Assembly: GCF_042658845.1 (NCBI RefSeq)
Contig: NZ_JBHSRI010000006.1
Coordinates: 1 to 64,000 of the forward strand
Direction of reading: 5' to 3'
DNA length: 64,000 bases
From: Paenisporosarcina macmurdoensis
GTDB taxonomy: Bacteria > Bacillota > Bacilli > Bacillales_A > Planococcaceae
Part shown: in pieces, positions 31,557-39,541 of the stretch
Layout of the letters: each line of letters starts with the position of its first letter
Numbering within the stretch: position 1 is the first letter of the stretch
The notes under the pieces: generated by a model
What the model saw: the letters and a program-made list of their open reading frames with translations, nothing else
What the model was told of the DNA's origin: nothing
Databases searched by the model: none
Program-made: the position numbers and the translations under genes

Positions 31557-31805
31557 TTGAAAAAAGGTTGGATTTCGATAGTTAGTGGCTTAATTATAGG
31601 TTTGATTATTTCATACTTTACGCTTGAGTATAACGGGTTGACTATTATTCATCTGAATATAGACGGTGAAGTTAAAAAAACTATAAACGAATTAGATTTT
31701 AACCTTATAACAAATTCCTTTTTAATAGTTGTGGCTTCAATTATTGTGATTTCAATACTTCTAAATTTGGTTGATAAGTATAGAAATAATAAAATTCCTT
31801 ATTAA
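31557..31805 (+). CDS. Small two-segment membrane protein
   Basis: Eighty-two residues: a basic start (KKGW), one membrane helix (about 5-24), a polar outside stretch (NGLTIIHLNIDGEVKKTINE) and a second helix (about 53-73) with a basic tail. TTG 31557 is 6 bases after GGGAGTG. Its stop codon overlaps the left end of the long-form repeat at 31804, so the repeat abuts the coding end exactly. Confidence 0.5.
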   Translation: MKKGWISIVSGLIIGLIISYFTLEYNGLTIIHLNIDGEVKKTINELDFNLITNSFLIVVASIIVISILLNLVDKYRNNKIPY

Positions 31806-31901
31806 ACTCCCATGAAAATTAATTATGTTCCTCATTTTCATACTCTGTGGTGTAGCGCTAGTTTTGGCTGCATGGATGGCTAACAGGGGCTTTAGTTCAA
31901 C
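31804..31901 (+). repeat. Long-form cassette repeat (copy 5)
   Basis: AACTCCCATGAAAATTAATT through TCTGTGGTGTAGCGCTAG to ATGGCTAACAGGGGCTTTAG, TTCAACAAG. The outer arms (AACTCCC/GGGGCTTTAGTT) pair. Confidence 0.85.
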
Positions 31902-31916
31902 AAGATCATATAAGTA

Positions 31917-31952
31917 AAAGGCTTGGAGACATATGTCTCCAAGCCTTTTTTG
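31917..31952. terminator. Strong bidirectional terminator
   Basis: AAAAGGCTTGGAGAC and GTCTCCAAGCCTTTTTT pair perfectly around ATAT. It closes the module array. The next 140 bases (31953-32096) hold no gene; GTGCTAATTTAC and ATGCTAATAGCA there recall short blocks of the 190-bp element. Confidence 0.9.
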
Positions 31953-32096
31953 CGTGCTAATTTACTGTCCAAACAGCTTACGAATCTTAATAAGAATTTG
32001 AATGCTAATAGCACTCTTAATTCGATGTTTGTACTTCAAAAGAGAACCCGTTACCTCAATAGGGGCTTTTTGCATCCAGATCAACAGCTAAGTTTA

Positions 32097-33143
32097 TTAT
32101 GAACTAAACACACTTGCGCTTTTCTTGCCAACAGTGATTTTCCCGTTGTCTGAAGACAGCTGAATCGTGTTGGTTCCATTGCCGAAAGTCGTGCGGGAAT
32201 TATTCTCTCCAAAAATATCAATTTTTCCATGATCCACTTTTGCACGAATGGTTACATCAGTTGGGTCACTTTCCGTTTCAATCAAAATGCTGCCATTGTC
32301 CGTTTCCAAATCAATCATACAGTCGATATGCGTTGTTAGAAGTGTGATTCTGCCATTGTCTGTTTTCCCGACAATTTTTCCGTTTATATATTCCATTACG
32401 ATGCGTCCGTTGTCTGTTTCTGCATGAACTTGATCGGCATCGATATTACGTAATTCGATTCGGCCATTGTCCGTGTTGGAAGATAGTATGTCGACTTGAA
32501 CTTTATCGATGTCAATACGACCATTATCGGTTTGGACATCGAGAGTAGAAGCGGCGATTTCTTTTAGTTTTATGCTGCCGTTGTCGGAAGATACTGTCAT
32601 GGTTTTCCCAAGAATTTTCTCCCCCGAAATGCTGCCGTTATCTGTTTTCATCGAAAGAGCTGTATATGTTTTTATAGGCAGAGCGACATTTACTCTTACA
32701 TCTTTGCCGAATGAAAGAAAGCTGAAGAAATTAAATTTTGGCCCTTTTAATCGAATCGATAAAGTATCACCGATGACATCTGCAGTTAATACTAGTTTCT
32801 CAGGAGCGTTTACAAGCTCTATCGTTGTCGTATCTGTTTCTGAAGGATAAACATGTAAAGAACCATGATTGATATTCATCTCTACTTTTGTAAAGGCGGT
32901 ATCCGTAATTATAATCAACTTTTTATCTTCTGTATGTGATTTCTCAGGAACATAATTAGTAAGGAGTTCATCTGCAATTTCTTTCGGTGAGCCAAGAGAG
33001 CCAGCAATTTCGCTATCTGATTTCCCGTCCTCACGTCCATTCGTAAAATATTCTTTAATATCTTGAAGAATATCGTTTCTTTCATCAGCTGGAAGTCGAG
33101 TTAATGCCATTTCAAGTTCATTTAGAAATTGTTGTTCAGTCAT
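32097..33143 (-). CDS. DUF1700/DUF4097 protein (HAAS-type start, beta-helix repeats)
   Basis: A 348-residue protein. Residues 1-66 (QQFLNELEMALTRLPADERN, then EIAGSLGSPKEIADELL) are the HAAS/DUF1700 helical domain typical of partners of PadR regulators. After a linker, residues 75-345 form a DUF4097-type beta-helix with about seven T-D-N-G-[SR]-I units every 18-20 residues. No membrane segment is evident. The role is unknown; members are often linked to envelope stress. It overlaps padR by 8 bases. Confidence 0.8.
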   Translation of the reverse strand: MTEQQFLNELEMALTRLPADERNDILQDIKEYFTNGREDGKSDSEIAGSLGSPKEIADELLTNYVPEKSHTEDKKLIIITDTAFTKVEMNINHGSLHVYPSETDTTTIELVNAPEKLVLTADVIGDTLSIRLKGPKFNFFSFLSFGKDVRVNVALPIKTYTALSMKTDNGSISGEKILGKTMTVSSDNGSIKLKEIAASTLDVQTDNGRIDIDKVQVDILSSNTDNGRIELRNIDADQVHAETDNGRIVMEYINGKIVGKTDNGRITLLTTHIDCMIDLETDNGSILIETESDPTDVTIRAKVDHGKIDIFGENNSRTTFGNGTNTIQLSSDNGKITVGKKSASVFSS

Positions 33144-33459
33144 TTTTTACACTCTCCTCAATTAATGTATTTACTCCGTAGGTAAAGCTATTCCATTCTT
33201 TTAATTGCTCATGTAAATACGTTCTTCCTAAATCCGTCAGCCTATAGTATTTACGAGGTGGACCCTCCGTGGACTCTTGTAAATACGTCGTGAAGTAACC
33301 TTCCTTTGTCAAACGTCTTAATAATGGATAGACAGATCCCTCAGAAATCGAAATTTGATCCGATATCTTTTGTACAAGCTCATAACCGTATCGATCTTGC
33401 TTATCTAATAAAACAAGCACACACAGATTTAGAACGCCTTTTTTAAATTGAATATTCAT
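33136..33459 (-). CDS. PadR-family transcriptional regulator
   Basis: A 107-residue winged-helix protein: LNLCVLVLLDKQDRYGYELV, then S-E-G-S-V-Y-P-L-L-R-R-L-T-K-E-G as recognition helix and P-P-R-K-Y-Y-R-L-T-D-L-G as wing. It is short, as in PadR subfamily 2, with a single C-terminal helix. ATG 33459 lies behind GGGAGGACGGAAAG. It heads a two-gene operon with the DUF1700 protein and probably represses its own promoter at 33509-33537. Confidence 0.88.
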   Translation of the reverse strand: MNIQFKKGVLNLCVLVLLDKQDRYGYELVQKISDQISISEGSVYPLLRRLTKEGYFTTYLQESTEGPPRKYYRLTDLGRTYLHEQLKEWNSFTYGVNTLIEESVKND

Positions 33460-33491
33460 CTTTCCGTCCTCCCTTCACTACTAGTTAATGA

Positions 33492-33545
33492 ACAGTACCT
33501 TTGATAACACTATATCATGCAGTATTATTCTATGCAAGGTACTGT
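33492..33545 (-). promoter_or_regulatory. padR promoter with flanking inverted operator arms
   Basis: On the minus strand: -35 TTGCAT (plus coordinates 33532-33537), 17-base spacer, -10 TATAGT (33509-33514). ACAGTACCTT overlaps the -35 and AAGGTACTGT lies just after the -10 (33536-33545 and 33492-33501): perfect 10-base arms 34 bases apart. This is consistent with a dimeric repressor covering or looping the promoter. Confidence 0.7.
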
Positions 33546-33723
33546 GGAAAAGTAATTTCAATAATGAAAATTGAAATTTAGTTGATTAATTCGCAATGAA
33601 TCGTAAATTCTGGATAATAAACTATATTAATAGTTATTTTTTATAAAAAAGTCATTAAATTATAATAAATTATCTGAACTTTCAAGATACAATGAAATTA
33701 TTGATAAAGGGGGATGACTAATT

Positions 33724-35397
33724 ATGAAGTCAAACACAGAAGGTCGCGTATTCCGATATAGAGGTACAGAGTTACATACAAAAGGGTGGCAGCAAGAGGC
33801 GGCACTACGCATGCTTATGAATAATTTAGATCCAGATGTGGCAGAACGTCCTGAGGATTTAGTAGTGTATGGTGGAATCGGCAAAGCAGCACGTAACTGG
33901 GAAAGCTTTGATGCAATTGTGCGTTCTTTAAAAGAGTTAGAAAATGATGAGACATTGCTTGTTCAATCTGGGAAACCAGTGGCGATTTTCAAAACACATT
34001 TAGATGCACCACGCGTGTTGATTGCCAATTCAAATATTGTTCCTGCTTATGCAAACTGGGAAACGTTCCACGAGTTAGATAAAAAAGGCTTGATGATGTA
34101 CGGCCAAATGACAGCAGGAAGCTGGATTTACATTGGTTCACAAGGAATTGTCCAAGGAACATATGAAACATTTTCAGAACTTGCGAAACAACATTTCGGA
34201 GAGTCATTAAAAGGAACAATTACGTTAACAGCTGGACTTGGTGGTATGGGTGGGGCTCAGCCTTTAGCCGTAACGATGGTTGGCGGAGTGTGTATCGGTA
34301 TAGAAGTAGATGAAACACGCATTGACCGACGTATTGAAACGCGTTACACAGATGTTAAAACGGATTCATTGGATGAAGCGATTCGCTTGGCTGAAGAAGC
34401 AAAAGCTGCTGGCAAAGCGTTATCAATCGGTCTTATTGGCAATGCATCTGATGTCTTACCAGAAATGATTGCTCGTGGATTTATTCCAGACGTCTTAACG
34501 GACCAAACTTCAGCACATGATCCGTTAAATGGCTATATTCCATCGGGGATGTCTTTACAAGACGCAGCGAAACTACGTAAAGAAAATCCGGTTGAATATG
34601 TCAAGTTATCAAAAGCATCTATGGCAAAACATGTATCTGCAATGGTTGAGATGATGGACAAAGGCGCGGTTACATTTGATTACGGTAACAACATTCGCCA
34701 AGTGGCTAAAGATGAAGGCTTTGAACGTGCCTTCGATTTCCCAGGATTTGTACCAGCGTACATTCGCCCTCAATTCTGCGAAGGTAAAGGACCATTCCGT
34801 TGGGTAGCACTGTCTGGTGACCCAGAAGATATTCGCAAAACGGACGAAGTGATTTTACGCGAGTTCAGTTACAACACGCATTTATGTAACTGGATCAAAA
34901 TGGCGCAAGATAAAATTCAATTCCAAGGTCTACCGTCACGTATTTGTTGGTTAGGGTATGGCGAACGTGCGCGTTTCGGGAAAATCATTAACGATATGGT
35001 CGCAAGTGGCGAGTTAAGTGCGCCAATCGTCATCGGTCGTGACCACTTAGATTCAGGCTCAGTGGCTTCACCTAACCGTGAAACAGAAGCGATGAAAGAC
35101 GGTTCGGATGCAGTTGCAGATTGGCCAATTTTAAATGCCATGATTAATGCAGTTGGTGGAGCAACATGGGTTTCTCTTCACCACGGTGGGGGCGTAGGAA
35201 TGGGTTACTCTATTCACGCGGGAATGGTTATTTTAGCTGATGGTACGAAAGAAGCGGAAGCACGCATTGAACGTGTCTTAACTTCTGATCCAGGTATGGG
35301 AATCGTTCGCCACGTTGACGCAGGGTACGATTTAGCTATTGAAACAGCTCGCGAAAAAGGCGTGAATATCCCAATGTTAGAGGGGTCTGGAAAATGA
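33724..35397 (+). CDS. hutU: Urocanate hydratase
   Basis: A 557-residue enzyme of full length that converts urocanate to 4-imidazolone-5-propionate with bound NAD+. Visible signatures are GAGGMGGAQP-type TAGLGGMGGAQPLAVTMVGG (about 172-191), QTSAHDPLNGYIP (about 262-274) and the active-site region F-C-E-G-K-G-P-F-R-W followed by G-Y-G-E-R-A-R-F-G. GGGGG precedes ATG 33724. It is the first gene of hutU-hutI-hutG-transporter; hutI overlaps it by 4 bases. The hutP and hutH genes that precede hutU in Bacillus are not here. Confidence 0.96.
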   Translation: MKSNTEGRVFRYRGTELHTKGWQQEAALRMLMNNLDPDVAERPEDLVVYGGIGKAARNWESFDAIVRSLKELENDETLLVQSGKPVAIFKTHLDAPRVLIANSNIVPAYANWETFHELDKKGLMMYGQMTAGSWIYIGSQGIVQGTYETFSELAKQHFGESLKGTITLTAGLGGMGGAQPLAVTMVGGVCIGIEVDETRIDRRIETRYTDVKTDSLDEAIRLAEEAKAAGKALSIGLIGNASDVLPEMIARGFIPDVLTDQTSAHDPLNGYIPSGMSLQDAAKLRKENPVEYVKLSKASMAKHVSAMVEMMDKGAVTFDYGNNIRQVAKDEGFERAFDFPGFVPAYIRPQFCEGKGPFRWVALSGDPEDIRKTDEVILREFSYNTHLCNWIKMAQDKIQFQGLPSRICWLGYGERARFGKIINDMVASGELSAPIVIGRDHLDSGSVASPNRETEAMKDGSDAVADWPILNAMINAVGGATWVSLHHGGGVGMGYSIHAGMVILADGTKEAEARIERVLTSDPGMGIVRHVDAGYDLAIETAREKGVNIPMLEGSGK

Positions 35398-36647
35398 CAC
35401 CTGTATGGATAAAGAATGCCGCACAATTAGTTACCTTAGCCGGTGAAAACGGACCGCGCCGCAAAGAAGGCATGTCTGAACTCAGCATCATTGAAGACGG
35501 CAGTGTATTGATGGAAAACGGAGAAATACTTGCAATCGGCTCAACTTCACAACTTGAAGCGTTGTATGGCGAGCGCTCTCATGAAGTGGATGTGATAGAT
35601 GCTTCAGGTCGATTAGTGACGCCGGGTCTAGTTGACCCCCATACGCACGTAGCTTATGGCGGTAGCCGCGAACGAGAATTTGAAATGCGTCTTGAAGGTT
35701 CGACTTATATGGAAATTATGAACGCAGGTGGCGGTATTCACGCAACGACACGTATGACTCGTGAAGCAACAGAAGACGAATTGGTGGCGCAAACAACGCG
35801 TCGCCTTGACTCGTTTTTAGCACATGGTGTCACAACGGTTGAAGGGAAAAGTGGCTACGGCTTAGATTTAGAAACAGAATTGAAGCAACTTCGTGCCATG
35901 AAGCGATTGAATGAAAGTCATCCAATCGATTTAGTTCCAACGTTTATGGGGGGGCATGCGGTTCCTCAAGAATACAAAGGCCGTGAAGAACAATACATCG
36001 ATTTATTGGTCAATGACATGTTGCCGAAAGTAGCGGAAGAAGGACTCGCTGTTTTTAATGATGTATTTTGTGAAGTCGGCGTATTCACACCAGAGCAATC
36101 CGAACGCATTTTAGAAGCAGGTAAGAAACTTGGATTAATTCCTAAAATCCATGCTGATGAAATTGAATCATATGGTGGCGCTGAACTAGCAGCGAAAGTT
36201 GGAGCGATTTCAGCAGAGCATTTATTGAAAGCATCTGACGAGGGTATGCGTTTAATGGCGGAAGCGGGTGTCATCGCTTGTTTATTGCCTGCGACAGCTT
36301 TGTACTTACGTGAAGATGCAGCCAAAGGTAGAGCCATGATTGATGCGGGAGTTGCTGTAGCAATTTCGACTGACTGTAATCCAGGGTCTTCACCAACAAC
36401 TTCGATGCCGCTTGTGATGAATTTGGCGTGTATTTCGATGCGTTTAACACCTGCGGAAGCGCTAGTTGCCGCAACTATGAATGCAGCGTGTGCAATAGGT
36501 ATGGAAGCGAAAGTTGGATCGCTTGAAGTAGGGAAGCAAGCAGATGTTGTCATGTGGAAAGTTTCCAATTATCAAGAATTACAATATTTATTCGGAGTGA
36601 ATCATGTCGGCAGTGTGTGGAAAAAAGGCGTTCAGGTGGTGGGTTAA
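35394..36647 (+). CDS. hutI: Imidazolonepropionase
   Basis: A 417-residue amidohydrolase that opens imidazolonepropionate to N-formimidoyl-glutamate. Metal ligands are in D-P-H-T-H-V-A-Y-G-G (about 80-89), the later His in F-M-G-G-H-A-V-P, H-A-D-E and the catalytic Asp in S-T-D-C-N-P-G-S-S. ATG overlaps the hutU stop (ATGA), and hutG begins directly after its TAA, so the three genes are translationally linked. Confidence 0.95.
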   Translation: MTPVWIKNAAQLVTLAGENGPRRKEGMSELSIIEDGSVLMENGEILAIGSTSQLEALYGERSHEVDVIDASGRLVTPGLVDPHTHVAYGGSREREFEMRLEGSTYMEIMNAGGGIHATTRMTREATEDELVAQTTRRLDSFLAHGVTTVEGKSGYGLDLETELKQLRAMKRLNESHPIDLVPTFMGGHAVPQEYKGREEQYIDLLVNDMLPKVAEEGLAVFNDVFCEVGVFTPEQSERILEAGKKLGLIPKIHADEIESYGGAELAAKVGAISAEHLLKASDEGMRLMAEAGVIACLLPATALYLREDAAKGRAMIDAGVAVAISTDCNPGSSPTTSMPLVMNLACISMRLTPAEALVAATMNAACAIGMEAKVGSLEVGKQADVVMWKVSNYQELQYLFGVNHVGSVWKKGVQVVG

Positions 36648-37607
36648 ATGAACAATTTACAACCACCAGAATGGTCATGGCGCGATGCTTCTGGAGATTT
36701 CGTACATCAGTGGGTAAAGCCGCTAAGTGAAGGTTCTGTGGATATGGTGCTTTACGGAGCGCCTCTTTCACGTTCATCGATCAGCGTTTCAGGTGCTTCG
36801 TTATATCCCATGGAATTTCGTAAAATGTGGAAGGGGTTCTCTACATATAATTTTGATGAGGACTTGGATTTATCATCGTATGCAGTGCGTGATGCTGGAG
36901 ATGTGGTCATGCACACAACAGATATATTGTTGTCGCATGAACGAATTGAAGAAACGACTCGAGAACTGGTGAGCACATATAACGATGCTACGACATGTTT
37001 AATCGGTGGGGATCATTCGGTTACCGCTTGTGCAGTAAGAGGGGTCAAACGTGCATTTCCGGACGAGCGAATCGGCATTTTGCAACTCGACACACATTTA
37101 GATGTACGCGACCCAGCTGAATTAGGACCGGCGAACGGCACACCGATTCGTCAACTGATTGACGGAGGAATTGTTCGCGGAGAAGACGTTGTTAATATTG
37201 GTCTGCACGGGTATTTCAATTCAGCACCATTAGTCGCTTATGCGAAAGAACACGGTATTCGCATGGTAACTTTGCGTAAAGCGCGTGAGCTAGGGGTGGC
37301 TCACTGCGTCGAACAACAGGTAGAAGAATTAGTGAAACGAGTAGACCGCGTTTATGTGACCATCGATATGGACGTGCTCGATATCGCAGTAGCACCAGGC
37401 GTTCCGGCATCCACACCAGGGGGCATGACCGCGGAAGAACTGTTCATGAGTTTAGTGCGAATTGGTCAACATCACGCTGTTCGTCACATCGATTTCGTTT
37501 GCTTAGATCCATCGCGAGACGCCGCAACAAACGCCACGGTGAAAATCGGTGTGTACGCATGGCTAGAGTTCATCACAGGGAGAGTATTAGCACAAAGGAG
37601 GAAATAA
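36648..37607 (+). CDS. hutG: Formimidoylglutamase
   Basis: A 319-residue ureohydrolase of the arginase fold that releases glutamate and formamide from formimidoylglutamate. Both Mn2+ sites are visible: G-G-D-H-S (about 121-125), D-T-H-L-D-V-R (about 146-152) and D-M-D-V-L-D (about 241-246). Its ATG follows the hutI stop without a gap. It completes the route from urocanate to glutamate. Confidence 0.93.
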   Translation: MNNLQPPEWSWRDASGDFVHQWVKPLSEGSVDMVLYGAPLSRSSISVSGASLYPMEFRKMWKGFSTYNFDEDLDLSSYAVRDAGDVVMHTTDILLSHERIEETTRELVSTYNDATTCLIGGDHSVTACAVRGVKRAFPDERIGILQLDTHLDVRDPAELGPANGTPIRQLIDGGIVRGEDVVNIGLHGYFNSAPLVAYAKEHGIRMVTLRKARELGVAHCVEQQVEELVKRVDRVYVTIDMDVLDIAVAPGVPASTPGGMTAEELFMSLVRIGQHHAVRHIDFVCLDPSRDAATNATVKIGVYAWLEFITGRVLAQRRK

Positions 37608-37609
37608 CT

Positions 37610-38929
37610 ATGCAACAAGTGGGAGAGAGTTCGAGCATACGTTCAAGTTCGGGGATGTGGAAGTTTTTCGTCTACAGTTTTATTGGTGCCTTTATGTTTT
37701 TTGTTCCCGTAACAATTGGTGAGAAAAATTCGATTATGCTTGATCACATCGTTACGTGGATTCAATCGAACGCCGCAGGAGTATTGCCGTATTATGCACT
37801 CATCATTATTTTTGCAGGCGCAGTGTATCCATTTGTTTCAGGAACATGGAAAAAGTCGACAGTGGACGTGGTGTTCTCACTATTTAAAGTAGTGGGGTTA
37901 TTCGTTGGAATCATGATTGTTTTCGAATTTGGTCCTGCATGGTTATTCCGTCCAGACATGGGTCCATTCTTATTTGGTAAACTCGTAATATCTGTTGGTT
38001 TGCTAGTACCTATCGGCGCGGTTTTCCTTGCATTACTCGTGAGCTATGGACTGCTTGAGTTTATTGGTGTTCTTATGCAACCAATTATGCGACCTGTTTG
38101 GAGAACACCTGGTCGTTCGGCAATTGACGCTGTAGCTTCTTTTGTAGGTTCTTATTCACTTGGTTTGTTAATTACGAATAGGGTTTATAAAGAAGGGAAA
38201 TACACGGCGCGTGAAGCAGCGATTATCGCAACTGGCTTCTCTACCGTTTCAGCAACGTTTATGGTCATTGTTGCAAAAACACTGGGGTTAATGGAAATAT
38301 GGAATACTTTTTTCTGGGTAACATTACTAGTTACCTTTGCTGTGACCGCTATCACTGTTAGGATTTGGCCACTTGGTAGTATGAAAGACGATTACTATAA
38401 AGGTTCAACACCGCAACCAGAAGCAAAACCAGAAGGTGGGCGCTTAGCTACAGCATGGCGTGAAGCGAAGGAGACAGTTGCGAACGCACCAAGCTTAGGT
38501 GTGAATATATGGGTAAATGTTCGTGATGGTTTGCTGATGGCGATGGCTATTTTGCCTTCTATTCTATCGATTGGTTTACTTGGAATTGTGTTGGCTACAT
38601 TTACACCAATTTTTGATTGGGTTGGCTATATATTCTACCCATTCACCGCTTTATTACAATTACCTGAACCAATGCTTGTGGCAAAAGCAAGTGCAATTGG
38701 TATCGCAGAAATGTTCTTGCCAGCCTTGCTGGTCGTAGAATCTGGGATGGTTGTGAAATTTGTTGTAGCGGTAGTTTCTGTTTCATCTATCATCTTTTTC
38801 TCAGCACTTGTGCCATGTATCGTGGCAACAGAAATTCCAATTTCTATTCCGAAGTTAATCGTTATATGGGTTCAACGTGTCATTTTAACTCTACTAATTG
38901 TCACGCCAATTGCCTATTTATTATTTTAA
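37610..38929 (+). CDS. YjiH-family (nucleoside-recognition/Gate domain) transporter
   Basis: A 439-residue membrane protein with about 10-11 helices and the YjiH features: GAFMFFVPVTIGEKNSIMLD near the start and two Gate-like halves, with S-F-V-G-S-Y-S-L-G-L-L-I-T-N-R (about 180-194). In Bacillales, YjiH genes accompany hut genes, so it is probably the histidine or urocanate permease of this operon, in place of hutM. ATG 37610 behind AAGGAGG lies two bases after the hutG stop; a longer in-frame extension into hutG is rejected. Confidence 0.85.
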   Translation: MQQVGESSSIRSSSGMWKFFVYSFIGAFMFFVPVTIGEKNSIMLDHIVTWIQSNAAGVLPYYALIIIFAGAVYPFVSGTWKKSTVDVVFSLFKVVGLFVGIMIVFEFGPAWLFRPDMGPFLFGKLVISVGLLVPIGAVFLALLVSYGLLEFIGVLMQPIMRPVWRTPGRSAIDAVASFVGSYSLGLLITNRVYKEGKYTAREAAIIATGFSTVSATFMVIVAKTLGLMEIWNTFFWVTLLVTFAVTAITVRIWPLGSMKDDYYKGSTPQPEAKPEGGRLATAWREAKETVANAPSLGVNIWVNVRDGLLMAMAILPSILSIGLLGIVLATFTPIFDWVGYIFYPFTALLQLPEPMLVAKASAIGIAEMFLPALLVVESGMVVKFVVAVVSVSSIIFFSALVPCIVATEIPISIPKLIVIWVQRVILTLLIVTPIAYLLF

Positions 38930-38933
38930 TAGA

Positions 38934-38962
38934 AACAGCCATCCTATAGGGTGGCTGTTTTA
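38934..38962 (+). terminator. Terminator of the hut operon
   Basis: AACAGCCATCC and GGgTGGCTGTT pair around TATA, followed by TTA. Weak T tract but well placed, 5 bases after the stop. Confidence 0.7.
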
Positions 38963-39000
38963 GGTTTCATTTTTATACAGACAGATAGTCAAGGTTACTT

Positions 39001-39330
39001 ATTGAAATGCTTCACGATCACTTCTCCTTTCAAACAGCAGCGCAGCGAAATCAAAACCATTCAAAAGCCCTTAGATGGGAGCCATTGCGCTAATCGCTAC
39101 ATGGCTCATTTCTGTGGGGGAAGGTGTTTCAACAAGTTAACTAGCATATGGGATGTGTATGAGCGATAAATGCTTCGAAATGAGCGATAAATGTCCCAAG
39201 ATGAGCAATAAACTCCTCGAAATGAGCGATAAATTTTTCACAATCGAAAATAGTCGCCTCGTTAGCCAAGTCTACTTGCCGTGAATCAAGTATCTTATTT
39301 CAAATAGCAGCGCAGCGAAAACAAAACCAT
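39001..39330 (+). repeat. Composite dispersed repeat region with 21-bp tandem units
   Basis: The 610-base gap before ctsR has no supportable gene. It holds CTTTCAAACAGCAGCGCAGC, GAAA (39027-39050) and a variant at 39295-39318, a module GGGAGCCATTGCGCTAATCG ... GGCTCATTTCTG (39077-39117), and four 21-base direct units starting TGAGCGATAAA at 39160, 39181, 39202 and 39223. The same modules occur at 50570-50840, in a different order. Confidence 0.8.
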
Positions 39331-39417
39331 TCAGACCCTCATAGAGTAATCAATAGACATTCCTCAATCTTTAATTGGCTCTCATATAGTTGAATATGCT
39401 CCTTCAAATCACATTAT

Positions 39418-39446
39418 TTGCACACTTCCTATCCCCCTTATATAAT
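39418..39446 (+). promoter_or_regulatory. SigA promoter of the ctsR operon
   Basis: -35 TTGCAC (39418-39423), 17-base spacer, -10 TATAAT (39441-39446). Confidence 0.85.
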
Positions 39447-39448
39447 AA

Positions 39449-39466
39449 AGTCAAAGATAGTCAAAG
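39449..39466 (+). promoter_or_regulatory. CtsR operator
   Basis: AGTCAAAGATAGTCAAA matches the CtsR heptad direct repeat (RGTCAAA-NAN-RGTCAAA). It lies directly downstream of the -10, so bound CtsR would block initiation of ctsR-mcsA-mcsB-clpC. A third, partial heptad (GTCAGG) follows. Confidence 0.92.
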
Positions 39467-39541
39467 TCAGGCTTCTGTTAGTAGTTGCTATACTATTTCC
39501 CCTGACTCGCACTCAGATCTAATCTATTAGGAGGTGATTGC

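Noticed and set aside
159..31901. Calling the small-gene blocks an integron
   Set aside because: No integron integrase, attI or recognised attC family is visible, and the repeat termini differ by one base from the attC consensus. Only the layout is cassette-like, so it is reported as a finding and not as an integron.
1..32000. Prophage, insertion sequence or genomic island with recombinase
   Set aside because: No transposase, integrase, phage structural gene or tRNA attachment site was found in any frame that I could read.
37499..37609. N-terminal extension of the YjiH-type transporter into hutG
   Set aside because: The residues are charged and unlike a transporter start. AAGGAGG with ATG 37610 explains the gene.
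38951..39169. Plus-strand open frame of 72 codons before ctsR
   Set aside because: It runs through dispersed repeat sequence, has no ribosome site and overlaps the hut terminator region.
39160..39243. CRISPR array
   Set aside because: The 21-base units are directly adjacent with no unique 30-40-base spacers, and no cas genes are present.
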